Origin: Flavobacteriales bacterium
GTDB lineage: Bacteria > Bacteroidota > Bacteroidia > Flavobacteriales_F > PHOS-HE28
Length of the DNA stretch: 64,000 bases
Direction of reading: 5' to 3'
NCBI GenBank assembly: GCA_016705955.1
Contig: JADJKO010000003.1
Location: 1-64,000, forward strand
This document shows, one piece after another, positions 26,534-35,020 of this stretch; the stretch's first letter is position 1; the number at the start of each line of letters is the position of its first letter. Made by a program: the position numbers and the translations under genes. A model generated the notes under the pieces. The model had not been told where the DNA came from. It ran no database searches and worked only from the letters and a program-made list of their open reading frames with translations.

Positions 26534-27928
26534 TCACCCCTCGCTCGTCATCTTGCTCGGGTCGCACCACAGATCGAACTGCTCGCTGGTGACGTACCCA
26601 AGTGCGAGCGCGGCAGCCTTCAACGTCGTGCCTTCCTTGTGCGCCTTCTTCGCGATCTCGGCGGCCTTGTAGTACCCGATGTGCGGGTTGAGGCTCGTGA
26701 CCAACATCAGCGAGTTGTTGAGGTGATGTTTGATCACCTCCTTGTTCGGCTCGATGCCGACGGCGCACTTGTCGGTGAAACTCATGCACGCATCACCAAG
26801 CAAGCGCGCGCTCTGCAACACATTGGCGGCGATGAGAGGTTTGAAGACATTCAACTCGAAGTGGCCCTGCATGCCACCGATGCTCACGGCCACATCGTTG
26901 CCGATCACCTGTGCGCAGACCATGGTCAGCGCTTCGGGTTGCGTCGGATTCACTTTGCCGGGCATGATGGATGAACCGGGTTCGTTGTCCGGGATCACCA
27001 ATTCACCGATGCCGCTGCGCGGGCCGCTGCTGAGGATGCGGATGTCGTTCGCGATCTTCATTAAGGAGACGGCGAGGCGTTTCAACGCGCCGCTCAACTC
27101 CACCATGGCATCGTGGGCGGCGAGTGCTTCGAACTTGTTCGGTGCGGTCACGAAAGGCAGACCGGTGAGTTCGGCGATCTTCTTCGCCACCAACACACTG
27201 TAGCCCTTGGGGGCATTCAGCCCGGTACCAACGGCGGTTCCGCCAAGCGCGAGTTCGCTCACCATCACCAGCGCGTACTTCACCGCGCGCATACCATTGT
27301 CGAGTTGCTGCACGTAGCCGCTGAACTCCTGGCCGAGCGTGAGCGGCGTGGCGTCCATGAAGTGCGTGCGACCGGTCTTCACGATGCCGGAGAACGCCTT
27401 CGCCTTCGCATCGAGGGTGTCACGAAGCTTCTGCACACCGGGCAGCGTCACCTCGGCGGTGAGCTTGTACGCCGCGATGTGCATCGCTGTGGGATAGGTG
27501 TCGTTGCTGCTTTGGCTCTTGTTGACGTCGTCGTTCGGGTTCAGCGCCTTCTGTTCGTCGGTGAGCTTGCCACCCTGCATGACATGACCGCGATAGGCGA
27601 TCACCTCGTTGACGTTCATGTTGCTCTGCGTGCCGCTGCCCGTTTGCCAGATCACCAAGGGGAATTGATCATCCAGCAGGCCTTCGAGGATCTCGTCGCA
27701 CACCTTGCCGATAAGGTCGCTCTTTTCCTTCGGCAACTTGCCCAACTCCACGTTGGTGAGCGCCGCGGCCTTTTTCAAATAAGCGAAGGCATGCACGATC
27801 TCGCGCGGCATGCTGCCCGGCGGGCCGATCTTGAAATTGTTGCGGCTGCGCTCGGTCTGCGCGCCCCAATACTTATCGGCGGGGACTTGCACCTCGCCCA
27901 TCGTGTCTTTCTCTGTGCGGTAATCCAT
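26534..27928 (-). CDS. fumC: Fumarate hydratase class II
   Basis: The 464-residue enzyme interconverts fumarate and malate in the TCA cycle. It shows MGEVQVPADKYWGAQTERS at the N-terminus, the TGRTHFMDATPLTLGQEFSG substrate loop and the superfamily signature GSSIMPGKVNPTQ. The alternative in-frame start at 27937 is GTG; ATG 27928 is preferred. Its 3' end is duplicated at 25898-25962. Confidence 0.96.
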   Translation of the reverse strand: MDYRTEKDTMGEVQVPADKYWGAQTERSRNNFKIGPPGSMPREIVHAFAYLKKAAALTNVELGKLPKEKSDLIGKVCDEILEGLLDDQFPLVIWQTGSGTQSNMNVNEVIAYRGHVMQGGKLTDEQKALNPNDDVNKSQSSNDTYPTAMHIAAYKLTAEVTLPGVQKLRDTLDAKAKAFSGIVKTGRTHFMDATPLTLGQEFSGYVQQLDNGMRAVKYALVMVSELALGGTAVGTGLNAPKGYSVLVAKKIAELTGLPFVTAPNKFEALAAHDAMVELSGALKRLAVSLMKIANDIRILSSGPRSGIGELVIPDNEPGSSIMPGKVNPTQPEALTMVCAQVIGNDVAVSIGGMQGHFELNVFKPLIAANVLQSARLLGDACMSFTDKCAVGIEPNKEVIKHHLNNSLMLVTSLNPHIGYYKAAEIAKKAHKEGTTLKAAALALGYVTSEQFDLWCDPSKMTSEG

Positions 27929-27939
27929 GGTTGTCACGT

Positions 27940-27972
27940 TGGTTCGGGTCGACCCAGAGGGTCGACGCTACG
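27940..27972. repeat. Short GGGTCGACCC-like palindrome between fumC and prfB
   Basis: GGGTCGACCC followed by AGAGGGTCGACGCTACGG is a palindromic stretch, probably a relative of the GACCCC family elsewhere in the window. It fills the 50-bp gap before prfB. Confidence 0.4.
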
Positions 27973-27982
27973 GTTGGTGGGA

Positions 27983-29080
27983 TCAGACCTTCTGTGATTG
28001 CCCGTGCATCATCAAATACGCCTTCAGGAACTCGCCGATGTCGCCGTTGAGGACGTCATCCACGCTGCTGGTCTCGTGCTCGGTGCGCACGTCCTTCACC
28101 AGCTTGTACGGTTGTAGCACGTAGTTGCGGATCTGGCTGCCCCACTCGATCTTCTTCTTGCCCGCTTCGATCGCGCTCCGTTTGGTGCGGCGACGCTCCA
28201 ACTCCGCTTCATACAACTGGCTCTTCAGCAATTGAAGCGCCTTGGACTTGTTGTCCAATTGGCTCCGCGTCTCGGTGTTCTCGATGATGATGCCCGTGGG
28301 TCCGTGGCGAAGACGCACGCCGGTCTCCACCTTGTTCACGTTCTGTCCGCCAGCGCCGCCGCTGCGGAAGGTGTCCCACGTGATGTCGGCGGGATTGATG
28401 TCGATCTCGATGGTCTCGTCCACAAGCGGGTACACGTACACGCTGACGAAGCTGGTGTGCCGCCGTGCGTTGCTATCGAACGGACTGATGCGCACCAAGC
28501 GATGCACGCCGTTCTCGCCCTTCAGCATGCCGAAGGCGAACTCGCCGGCCACTTCCAAGGTGGCTTGCTTGATACCGGCAGCTTCACCGTCCTGGTAATC
28601 GAGGACCTTCACATTGTAGCCTTCCTTGTCGGCCCACATGCGGTACATGCGCAGGAGCATCAGCGCCCAATCGTTGCTCTCCGTGCCGCCTGCACCGCTG
28701 GTGATCTGCACTACGGCACTGAGCGGATCCTCCTCGGCGCTGAGCATGTTCTTGAACTCGAGTTCCTCCAGCACGTGCTCGGCCTTCTTGAACTGGGCTT
28801 CCAACTCCTCCTCGGGCACTTCCTTGGCCTTGAAGAACTCGAAGACCACACCGAGGTCGTCGATCTCGCGCTTCACGTTCTCGAACAGGGCGACCCAGCG
28901 CTTCAGTTCACGGATCTTGTGCATGACGACCTGCGCCTTCTTCTGGTCGTTCCAGAAATCGGGGTCGTGGGTGTACTTCTCCTCCTCCAGGATGCGGCCG
29001 CGCTTGTCCTCGATGTCGAGGTAGCCCTTGAGGGCTTCGAGGCGCTCGTTGAGGCCGGTGATCTTGTCGATGGTGATCAT
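27983..29080 (-). CDS. prfB: Peptide chain release factor 2, without programmed frameshift
   Basis: The 365-residue protein recognises UGA/UAA stop codons. It carries the RF2-type SPF motif (RISPFDSNARRHTSF) and the GGQ loop (RSGGAGGQNVNKVETG). The N-terminus MITIDKITGLNERLEALKGY runs on into LDIEDKRGRI in one frame: the usual in-frame TGA shift site after GYL is replaced by CTCGAC. ATG 29080 is chosen; the open frame upstream runs through an inverted-repeat element. Confidence 0.95.
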   Translation of the reverse strand: MITIDKITGLNERLEALKGYLDIEDKRGRILEEEKYTHDPDFWNDQKKAQVVMHKIRELKRWVALFENVKREIDDLGVVFEFFKAKEVPEEELEAQFKKAEHVLEELEFKNMLSAEEDPLSAVVQITSGAGGTESNDWALMLLRMYRMWADKEGYNVKVLDYQDGEAAGIKQATLEVAGEFAFGMLKGENGVHRLVRISPFDSNARRHTSFVSVYVYPLVDETIEIDINPADITWDTFRSGGAGGQNVNKVETGVRLRHGPTGIIIENTETRSQLDNKSKALQLLKSQLYEAELERRRTKRSAIEAGKKKIEWGSQIRNYVLQPYKLVKDVRTEHETSSVDDVLNGDIGEFLKAYLMMHGQSQKV

Positions 29081-29090
29081 GAAAGTGCGG

Positions 29091-29098
29091 CGAAAGTA
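29091..29098 (-). promoter_or_regulatory. -7 box TACTTTCG for prfB
   Basis: On the minus strand it reads TACTTTCG, 10 bp before the prfB ATG, which suggests a very short leader. Confidence 0.3.
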
Positions 29099-29123
29099 AG
29101 TCGCGGCGAGAAGGGGGAAGAAG

Positions 29124-29226
29124 GCCTCACGCGGAGGCGCGGAGGGCGCAGAGGAACGCACTTGATGCCGCGGTGTGCTTGGTTCGAGGTGGCCCTGCGC
29201 TGCGTCCTCCGCGCCTCCGCGTGAGG
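29124..29226. repeat. MITE-like inverted-repeat element 1
   Basis: The left end (29124-29153) starts GCCTCACGCGGAGGCGCGGA, and the right end (29202-29226) is its near-perfect reverse complement; about 25 bp pair around a 50-bp centre. No ORF of its own. It lies between prfB and recX and has the same ends as the element at 37056-37209. Confidence 0.7.
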
Positions 29227-29235
29227 CAAGACCAA

Positions 29236-29700
29236 CTAGCCCATGGCGACCAGTGCCATCTCCACCTGCTCCACGGCGTAGCCTCGCCCGATGAAGTACC
29301 GCATCACCTTTTGCCGCTTGATGAAGGCGTTCGGTTCCTTCACCTTCTCCCAGCGTTTGGCGACGGCCTTGTGTAGGGCGATCACGTATTCATCATCCTC
29401 GATGGCTTTGAGGCCGAGGACGATGCACGGCGCGGAGACCTGCTTCAACTTCATGGCCTGCTCGATCTTGCGGCGACCCCAACCCTTCTGCCGGAACTTG
29501 CTTATTGCGAAGTGCTCGGCGAAGCGCGCTTCATTGAGGAAGCGTTCGCTGATGAGTTGGGCGATGATGCCTTCGACCTGCGCTTTGTGTTCGCCCCAAC
29601 TGTAGAGTTTGTCGCGGACCTCTTGCTGGCAGCGCTCTTGGCGCGCGCAATAGGCGCGGGCTTTCGCGAGTGGATCGATGGAAGCGGGAAAGCGCGGCAC
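29236..29700 (-). CDS. recX: RecX regulatory protein
   Basis: The 154-residue helical protein modulates RecA filaments. The RecX pattern is seen in AKARAYCARQERCQQEVRDK, IAQLISERFLNEARFAEHFA and FRQKGWGRRKIEQAMKLKQV, followed by a third three-helix repeat (FIKRQKVMRYFIGRGY). The start is GTG 29700 (MPRFPASIDPL). It is 24 bp after an HTH-protein gene on the same strand. Confidence 0.9.
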   Translation of the reverse strand: MPRFPASIDPLAKARAYCARQERCQQEVRDKLYSWGEHKAQVEGIIAQLISERFLNEARFAEHFAISKFRQKGWGRRKIEQAMKLKQVSAPCIVLGLKAIEDDEYVIALHKAVAKRWEKVKEPNAFIKRQKVMRYFIGRGYAVEQVEMALVAMG

Positions 29701-29724
29701 CGTGCGAAGATGGCGCGGCGCGGA

Positions 29725-30078
29725 TCAGCTGGGCTTGTAGCGTTGTGATACTTCGGCGAGGAGGTTCTCCATTTCCTTCAGCGGAAGGCCGGAGGTGAGT
29801 TCGCGGATGCCGTGTTCGACCTTGGGTTTGGTGAGGAAGGCGAGGTGATCCACGCCGGGAAGGACAGCGTTGGGGTTGGGCCGGTAGTCATAGAGGTCAT
29901 GCGGCTCGCAATGGAAGATGCGGCAGAGCTTCTCGAGGTGGGCGAAGTCCAGGCGTTTGGTCCTGCCGGCATGGAGGTCCTTGGCGGTCTGCGGCTTGAA
30001 GCCGTTCTTGACCATGTAGGTATAGGGGTTCTGGATGCCTTTGATGAGGGCGATGCGGGGGATGTTGAGGGTGATCAT
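29725..30078 (-). CDS. XRE-like helix-turn-helix protein, cassette copy A
   Basis: The 117-residue protein starts MITLNIPRIALIKGIQNPYT, with the HTH formed by VKNGFKPQTAKDLHAGR and FAHLEKLCRIFHCEPHDL, as in small Bacteroidota XRE-like regulators (HTH_26 type). The C-terminal part (HLAFLTKPKVEHGIREL, MENLLAEVSQRYKPS) is shared with the paralogue at 58705. Its ATG overlaps the stop of an upstream heptad-repeat ORF as ATGA, indicating translational coupling. DNA targets are unknown; the repeat array upstream is a possible operator. Confidence 0.85.
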   Translation of the reverse strand: MITLNIPRIALIKGIQNPYTYMVKNGFKPQTAKDLHAGRTKRLDFAHLEKLCRIFHCEPHDLYDYRPNPNAVLPGVDHLAFLTKPKVEHGIRELTSGLPLKEMENLLAEVSQRYKPS

Positions 30079-30440
30079 GGCCGGTCGGATAAGGGGTTGA
30101 AGACCTCGGACTCGAGGTGGAGAACGCCGAACCCGAAGGTAATGTTGTCGGGAGGCAGAACGCAGTTTCCGGGAGGCAGAGCGAGGTTTCCGGAACGCAT
30201 GTCCGGACCTACATGATGCATTCCATCGTTCCATATGGACACACAAGGTTCTACTTCACGCAGACAGATGCTTCCAACAGGCATTCTTGTGTTTGCTTGT
30301 TCAATGTGGCTGCTTACTCCTTGCATATCGGGGTCTCCTTCTTGCATCTCAGGGTTCCCGATGGGAAGGTCCGGGTTTCCGGGAGGTAGGTCGGGGCCGA
30401 GGAGGTGGGATCGGCGTCGGGAAAAGGGGTTCCGGGTCAT
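30075..30440 (-). CDS. Heptapeptide-repeat ORF coupled to HTH gene, copy A
   Basis: An open frame of 121 codons (from ATG 30440) reads a basic start (MTRNPFSRRRSHLLG) then about twelve 7-residue units of the form xx[LM]xxx[N/S/G], such as PDLPPGN, PDLPIGN, PEMQEGD, PDMRSGN, LALPPGN and CVLPPDN. Its TGA overlaps the ATG of the HTH gene. In the PD units the first two codon bases are constant while the third varies (ccc gac, ccg gac, cct gag, ccc gat), which favours real coding. The paralogue at 58.3 kb has the same design. I know no family of this kind, and coding status is not proven. Confidence 0.5.
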   Translation of the reverse strand: MTRNPFSRRRSHLLGPDLPPGNPDLPIGNPEMQEGDPDMQGVSSHIEQANTRMPVGSICLREVEPCVSIWNDGMHHVGPDMRSGNLALPPGNCVLPPDNITFGFGVLHLESEVFNPLSDRP

Positions 30441-30457
30441 CGCTGGGTGGACACGGG
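30144..30457. repeat. 21-bp periodic degenerate repeat array A
   Basis: GTT or GCT/GTC words recur at 30144, 30165, 30186, 30228, 30248, 30270, 30291, 30312, 30333, 30354, 30375, 30416 and 30437, almost always at multiples of 21. In the sense of the HTH gene the unit is roughly N6 CTGYCTYCCCGGAAC. The array covers most of the heptad ORF. Confidence 0.85.
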
Positions 30458-30717
30458 TGGACGGGGTGGACACCATGGCGGTGTGGGATCGCAGATGGTG
30501 TGCATGCGAACCGGGGCCGAGTGCAACGGCTTCGGGGCCGCAGGGTCCGCTCCTACTGCGCGCCGGGCTTGCACACGAGCGCGACCACTGCAGAGGTGGG
30601 GTCAAGGGTAGCGATCACGAAGACCCTGTGAGGATGAAGGATGAAAGACCCTGCGGGGTTGAAAGGGAGGCCGACCTAAGGGACAAGGAACTAGTACATT
30701 CGTTCAACACTTGCTTA

Positions 30718-33297
30718 ATGGAAAAACAATTCACGCCGGACTCGCTTGTTGCAGCCATTCGCACTTTGTTCGAACTGAACAACTACGCAGTCGAGGGTCC
30801 GGTCCATATCAATGGAGCAGAGGTAGATCTCGTGGCTACTGCTATGTCAGGCATTTTTTCACCTCCCATATACATAGAGGCCACTGTACAGTATGTCAAT
30901 AATGACAAGTACGGCAAGGACTTGACAAAGTTCGCCATGCTGCGCAATACTCAGAGTGACGCGCAATGCCTCATTGTATCGTCGACCGGGTTCACCCCCG
31001 AAGTCCGCGAAAGGGCAAAAGCCACGAGAATCAACACGCTGACCTATCTAGAATTATTTAAGGAGTTCGAAAAGTTCGAACCCTATATCAATTCAATCCT
31101 AGGCGCAACCAGCTTGAATGAAGCGCTCAGTTCGCTAGACTCCGTCTATGAAGAACCGCTCTTTGACGATTCCCTAGGAACGGATTATGCGACTAGCTAC
31201 TTGACGCAATGGCGTGATTCAGCGGACTCTAGTCGTCGCTGGTTGATTGTCACAGGCCAGTACGGAACGGGAAAGACCGCCTTAACACGTGTCCTTCAAT
31301 ACCGCTGGGTCAGTGAATACCGAATGAACCCCTCGCTACCCATTCCATTTCGAATTGAGCTTCGCGACTTTTCGAAGCAGTTTGATGAAAGAGCATTGAT
31401 ACATCAATTCTTGGATAAGAATGATTTGAATCACATTCCTATCAACTTTGTTATGTCATTGATCAAGTCTGGCCGAATTGTGCTTCTGCTTGACGGCTAC
31501 GATGAGATGGCGCAATACATGCACGCACGTGAACGGCGTTCATGCCTTGAGGCCTTGGCTGCATTGTCCGTCCAAGGTGCTAAGGGAGTGTTGACAAGCC
31601 GACCAAACTATTTCTCTGAAACCGAGGAACTCCAGGTATTTGAAGTCCTTTACAAATCAGTTAGCGCTGGTCGGCATCATATTGGTCAGGATGCCGCTCA
31701 GGCCATGGAAAAGGAACGAGAGATTGACGCTCTGCTACAGTCCCAATTCCTCTCCCGATTCGAAAGGTCCTTGAGAGATCTGACGCCCGAGCAGACCAAA
31801 AGCCTAGTTCAACGCATCTTGCGCGAGGACGAAATCGGAAAGTCCATTGTGCTCGATTTGCTCGACAAGATTTACCGACAAGGAGCGGAAACGGCCGGTG
31901 CTTCTCTTTCTGGAAAGCCTGTAATCGTTAACTACCTTATGGAGATCGTCGAGAGCCTAAAAACTCCCGATAGTGTTGCCAAGCAGTCACAGTATTCTGA
32001 GTGGGATATCTACAAGATGATTGTGGACAAGCTTATGTGGCGTGACTTCAATAGGGCGCCTGAAGTTACACCCGAAGAACGTCGCCGCTTTTTGCACGCT
32101 CTGAGCCTGCTTCTGTCTAACAAGAACACCCCGGTAGTTGATGAGACCGGGATGAAGGATCTCATCGCCAAGGTTTTCAGCAAGGAATACCGCAAGCAAC
32201 CGGGTGATTTGAGACAGTCGTGGTTGGAGATGCGTTTTGCCGACATGCGCAGTTCTGCCACGCTTACCAGATCCTCCGAGTTAGTGAACAGTGGATGGCG
32301 GTTCTCCCACAATAGTTTGCGCGAGTTCTTGCTCACTGAGCATTTGATAGAAACATTCGACAGCAATAGGGAAATGAAATACTATGTCCCTATAACTGAT
32401 CCAATGCGATTCTTTGTAGGCTCTTTTGGCAAGGAGCGTCTGATTCAGATGCACCAAAAGCTTGTTGACCGATGGAATGAGCGTACGGAGGAGTCTGGAA
32501 TTGGTGTCATGTTCTCCTTGCTCTGGAGTGCCTTCAAAGGTGCGTTCGCTGAAGAGAATAGACGGGGGAGCGAAGTTCTCTTGGCTTTGTCCAGAGGTGG
32601 CAAGGATTTAAGCGGAGTTAACTACGAGCAACTACAATTCTCTTCGGACGCTGAGCCCTTAGAGTCGACAGGCCTGAATTTCGCCGACAGCAGCTTTAGC
32701 AGAGTTGATTGGACATCTGCACGCATTGCTTCCGCACATTTTGACAACTGCCTGATCGAGAACAGTTCGTTCAGTAATGCAACTCTGGGCGACTCCTCAT
32801 TCAACGGCTCAGTATTGATCGACGTTGATTTCTGTGGCACTGAACTATCGGGGGCTAGCTTTAAGGGCATTCCTGAAAAGAACATTTCAATTTTCGTTGA
32901 TGACTCTGGAAGCTACATTGGCAGGGTACGTATCAGCGGAGCCGAAGCGCTCGGTTACCTTATTTACAAGGGAGCTATTGGACCCAATGTGCCCAATCGA
33001 ATGATCTACAAGCATCATCCCAAGTATGACATCGTAAACAAGATTATACTTAAGCTGACCGAGAATGCCGTCCGACAGGAAAGGGGACTAACCCAAAAAG
33101 GGTCGGCCATGAAGGACGTCCCATTCGCTCGGAAGTTCATGGTGTATTTGAAGAAGGAGGGAATAGTTGAACAGCTGAAGAAAGGCGCCGAAGTAGTCCG
33201 GGTCACTGAGACCGGCAGGAACATCTTGTCGGAAATTGAATTAGGCAATGAGCTTCCGAAAGCGTTCATCGCCTTCCTTGACGAAAACACCGAATAA
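30718..33297 (+). CDS. NACHT-type STAND NTPase with N-terminal nuclease-like domain and pentapeptide repeats
   Basis: The 859-residue protein has, in order: a restriction-endonuclease/Mrr-like domain (residues about 5-105; D37 in GAEVDLVA and E54 in IYIEATV, with T56 where a catalytic lysine is usual); a NACHT-like NTPase with Walker A TGQYGTGKTAL (about 180) and Walker B VLLLDGYDEM (about 257-266); a helical region; pentapeptide repeats (about 650-720: LNFADSSFSRVDW, SSFNGSVLIDVDF); and a C-terminal winged-helix-like tail. Such domain orders are typical of bacterial NLR-like antiphage proteins (Avs/bNACHT). The gene is clearly more AT-rich than its neighbours, indicating transfer. ATG 30718 is the likely start; upstream in-frame ATGs lie in sequence of host composition. 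Confidence 0.8.
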   Translation: MEKQFTPDSLVAAIRTLFELNNYAVEGPVHINGAEVDLVATAMSGIFSPPIYIEATVQYVNNDKYGKDLTKFAMLRNTQSDAQCLIVSSTGFTPEVRERAKATRINTLTYLELFKEFEKFEPYINSILGATSLNEALSSLDSVYEEPLFDDSLGTDYATSYLTQWRDSADSSRRWLIVTGQYGTGKTALTRVLQYRWVSEYRMNPSLPIPFRIELRDFSKQFDERALIHQFLDKNDLNHIPINFVMSLIKSGRIVLLLDGYDEMAQYMHARERRSCLEALAALSVQGAKGVLTSRPNYFSETEELQVFEVLYKSVSAGRHHIGQDAAQAMEKEREIDALLQSQFLSRFERSLRDLTPEQTKSLVQRILREDEIGKSIVLDLLDKIYRQGAETAGASLSGKPVIVNYLMEIVESLKTPDSVAKQSQYSEWDIYKMIVDKLMWRDFNRAPEVTPEERRRFLHALSLLLSNKNTPVVDETGMKDLIAKVFSKEYRKQPGDLRQSWLEMRFADMRSSATLTRSSELVNSGWRFSHNSLREFLLTEHLIETFDSNREMKYYVPITDPMRFFVGSFGKERLIQMHQKLVDRWNERTEESGIGVMFSLLWSAFKGAFAEENRRGSEVLLALSRGGKDLSGVNYEQLQFSSDAEPLESTGLNFADSSFSRVDWTSARIASAHFDNCLIENSSFSNATLGDSSFNGSVLIDVDFCGTELSGASFKGIPEKNISIFVDDSGSYIGRVRISGAEALGYLIYKGAIGPNVPNRMIYKHHPKYDIVNKIILKLTENAVRQERGLTQKGSAMKDVPFARKFMVYLKKEGIVEQLKKGAEVVRVTETGRNILSEIELGNELPKAFIAFLDENTE

Positions 33298-33341
33298 CGT
33301 CCTGGCGCGAAAACTGAATGTGATTGGATATCAACCCACAC

Positions 33342-34892
33342 TCACACCGGCACCTCGTTCCCGCTTCCGTCCTGGAAGCTGTAGGCGAGGTATTGGTGGG
33401 AGCCTTCGGGCTTCACCTTCACCCACTTCTTCCAGCGCCAATACCATTTGCGCTGGATGCTTAGGAGGCCCTTGGTGAGGTAGGCGTGGATGAAGGGGTG
33501 CACGCAGAGCGTGAGGCCGCTCATGTCCTTCTCCGAGTGCAGGTAGTTGAGGGTGTTCTCGATCTCGTCGATGAGGAGCACCGGTGCCTGCACTTCGCCC
33601 GTGCCTTTGCAGGTGGGGCAGCTTTCGCTGGTGTCGATCTCGGTCTCGGGGCGCACGCGTTGGCGTGTCATCTCGATGACGCCGAAGCGTGAAGGCGGCA
33701 GCACGTTGTGCTTGGCCTTGTCGTCCTCCATGGCATCCTTGAGGGCCTTGTGGAGGGTGCGGCGGTTCTCGGGTTCGTAGAGGTCGATGAAGTCCACGCA
33801 GATGATGCCGCCCATGTCGCGGAGGCGGAGCAGGCGTGCGATCTCCTGGGCGGCTTCGATGTTGATGTCGAGCGCGTTCTTCTCCTGGGCCTGGTTGCCG
33901 CCCTTGCGGCTGCCGCTGTTCACGTCGATGACGTGCATGGCCTCGGTCTTCTCGATGATCAGGTAGGCACCGCTGCTGAGCATGACCTGCTTGCCGAAGG
34001 CCTGCTTGATCTGCTTGTTGATCCCGAAGTTGTCGAAGATGTCGAGCTTGCCTTTGTAGTGCTTGACGATGCCGGCCTTCTCCGGGGCGATCTTCTCCAG
34101 CGTGGTGCGGATGTCCTCGGCGAGGAGTTCATCATCCACATGGATCGCGGTGAAGGTCTTGTTGAGCACATCGCGCAACACGGCGTTGGTGCGGTCCACT
34201 TCGCCAAGCACCTTCTTGGGTGCGATGGCATTGTGCAGGTTGTGGAACATGCTGTCCCAGCGCTGCAATAAGGTCTTCAGGTCGGCCTCGAGGTCCTCGG
34301 AGTTCTTGTCCGCCGCGTTGGTGCGGATGATCACGCCGAAGTTCTTCGGGCGGATGGCCTGCATCAGATCCTTCAGGCGGCGACGCTCGGTCTCGTCGGT
34401 GAGGCGGCTGCTGATGCTGACCTTGTTGATGAAAGGGACCAACACCATGTAACGCCCGGCAAGGGTGACCTCCGCCGTGAGGCGCGGCCCCTTGGTGCTG
34501 ATGGGCTCTTTGGCGATCTGCACCAGGATGCTCTGGCTGGCGCTGACGATATCCGCGAGCTTGCCGTCCTTGGGAATATCCGGGTCGGGCTTCCAGTCCT
34601 CCAGCAAGCTGGTCTTCACGTTGCCGCTGACGGCACCCTTGGCGAACTTGAAGGAGTTGCGGTACTGCGGACCGAGGTCGAAGTAGTGCAGGAAGGCATC
34701 CTTCTCGTGGCCCACATCCACGAAGGCGGCATTGAGGCCGGGCGCCACCTTGCGCACCTTGGCGAGGTGGATATCGCCGACGGCGAATCCGCGTTCGGTG
34801 CGTTCGCGGTGGAGTTCGCTCAGGACCTTGTCCTTCAGCAAGGCAAGGGCGACCTCGCCCCCCGCCGATCGGATGACCAGATCGACGTTCAC
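33342..34892 (-). CDS. rng: Ribonuclease E/G family (RNase G)
   Basis: The 516-residue endoribonuclease processes rRNA and decays mRNA. It has an S1-type RNA-binding start (VGDIHLAKVRKVAPGLNAAF, DVGHEKDAFLHYFDLG), the RNase E/G catalytic core with VIDVNSGSRKGG and GGIICVDFIDLYEPENRR, and the zinc-link SCPTCKGTG. No ATG is available; GTG 34892 begins VNVDLVIRSAGGEVALALL, which fits family N-termini better than the longer TTG frame at 34967. Confidence 0.93.
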   Translation of the reverse strand: MNVDLVIRSAGGEVALALLKDKVLSELHRERTERGFAVGDIHLAKVRKVAPGLNAAFVDVGHEKDAFLHYFDLGPQYRNSFKFAKGAVSGNVKTSLLEDWKPDPDIPKDGKLADIVSASQSILVQIAKEPISTKGPRLTAEVTLAGRYMVLVPFINKVSISSRLTDETERRRLKDLMQAIRPKNFGVIIRTNAADKNSEDLEADLKTLLQRWDSMFHNLHNAIAPKKVLGEVDRTNAVLRDVLNKTFTAIHVDDELLAEDIRTTLEKIAPEKAGIVKHYKGKLDIFDNFGINKQIKQAFGKQVMLSSGAYLIIEKTEAMHVIDVNSGSRKGGNQAQEKNALDINIEAAQEIARLLRLRDMGGIICVDFIDLYEPENRRTLHKALKDAMEDDKAKHNVLPPSRFGVIEMTRQRVRPETEIDTSESCPTCKGTGEVQAPVLLIDEIENTLNYLHSEKDMSGLTLCVHPFIHAYLTKGLLSIQRKWYWRWKKWVKVKPEGSHQYLAYSFQDGSGNEVPV

Positions 34893-34974
34893 GCGGAGAT
34901 CCTGCAGGTGCAGGACAGGTTGTTCTTCATGGGTGAATACGGCAAGTCGCACACGTAAAGCGCGCAACGGTGAT

Positions 34975-35000
34975 GCCCGTGGGTACGAACACCCACGGGC
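34975..35000. terminator. Hairpin between ribosomal protein gene and rng
   Basis: GCCCGTGGGT and ACCCACGGGC form a perfect 10-bp stem with a 6-base loop, 21 bp after the small ribosomal gene's stop on the minus strand. No T-run follows. Confidence 0.5.
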
Positions 35001-35020
35001 TCCGGAACCTTTACCGGTTC

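Noticed and set aside
29124..29226. A Rho-independent terminator for recX
   Set aside because: The stems are separated by about 50 bp and recur with the same ends at 37 kb, which fits a mobile element better.
30144..30457. The 21-bp periodic arrays as CRISPR
   Set aside because: Units are too short and degenerate, there are no unique spacers between conserved repeats, and no cas genes are nearby.
30235..30717. An N-terminal extension of the NACHT protein from ATG 30235
   Set aside because: This stretch is antisense to the 21-bp repeat array, has host-like GC content, and shows no domain; coding features start at 30718.
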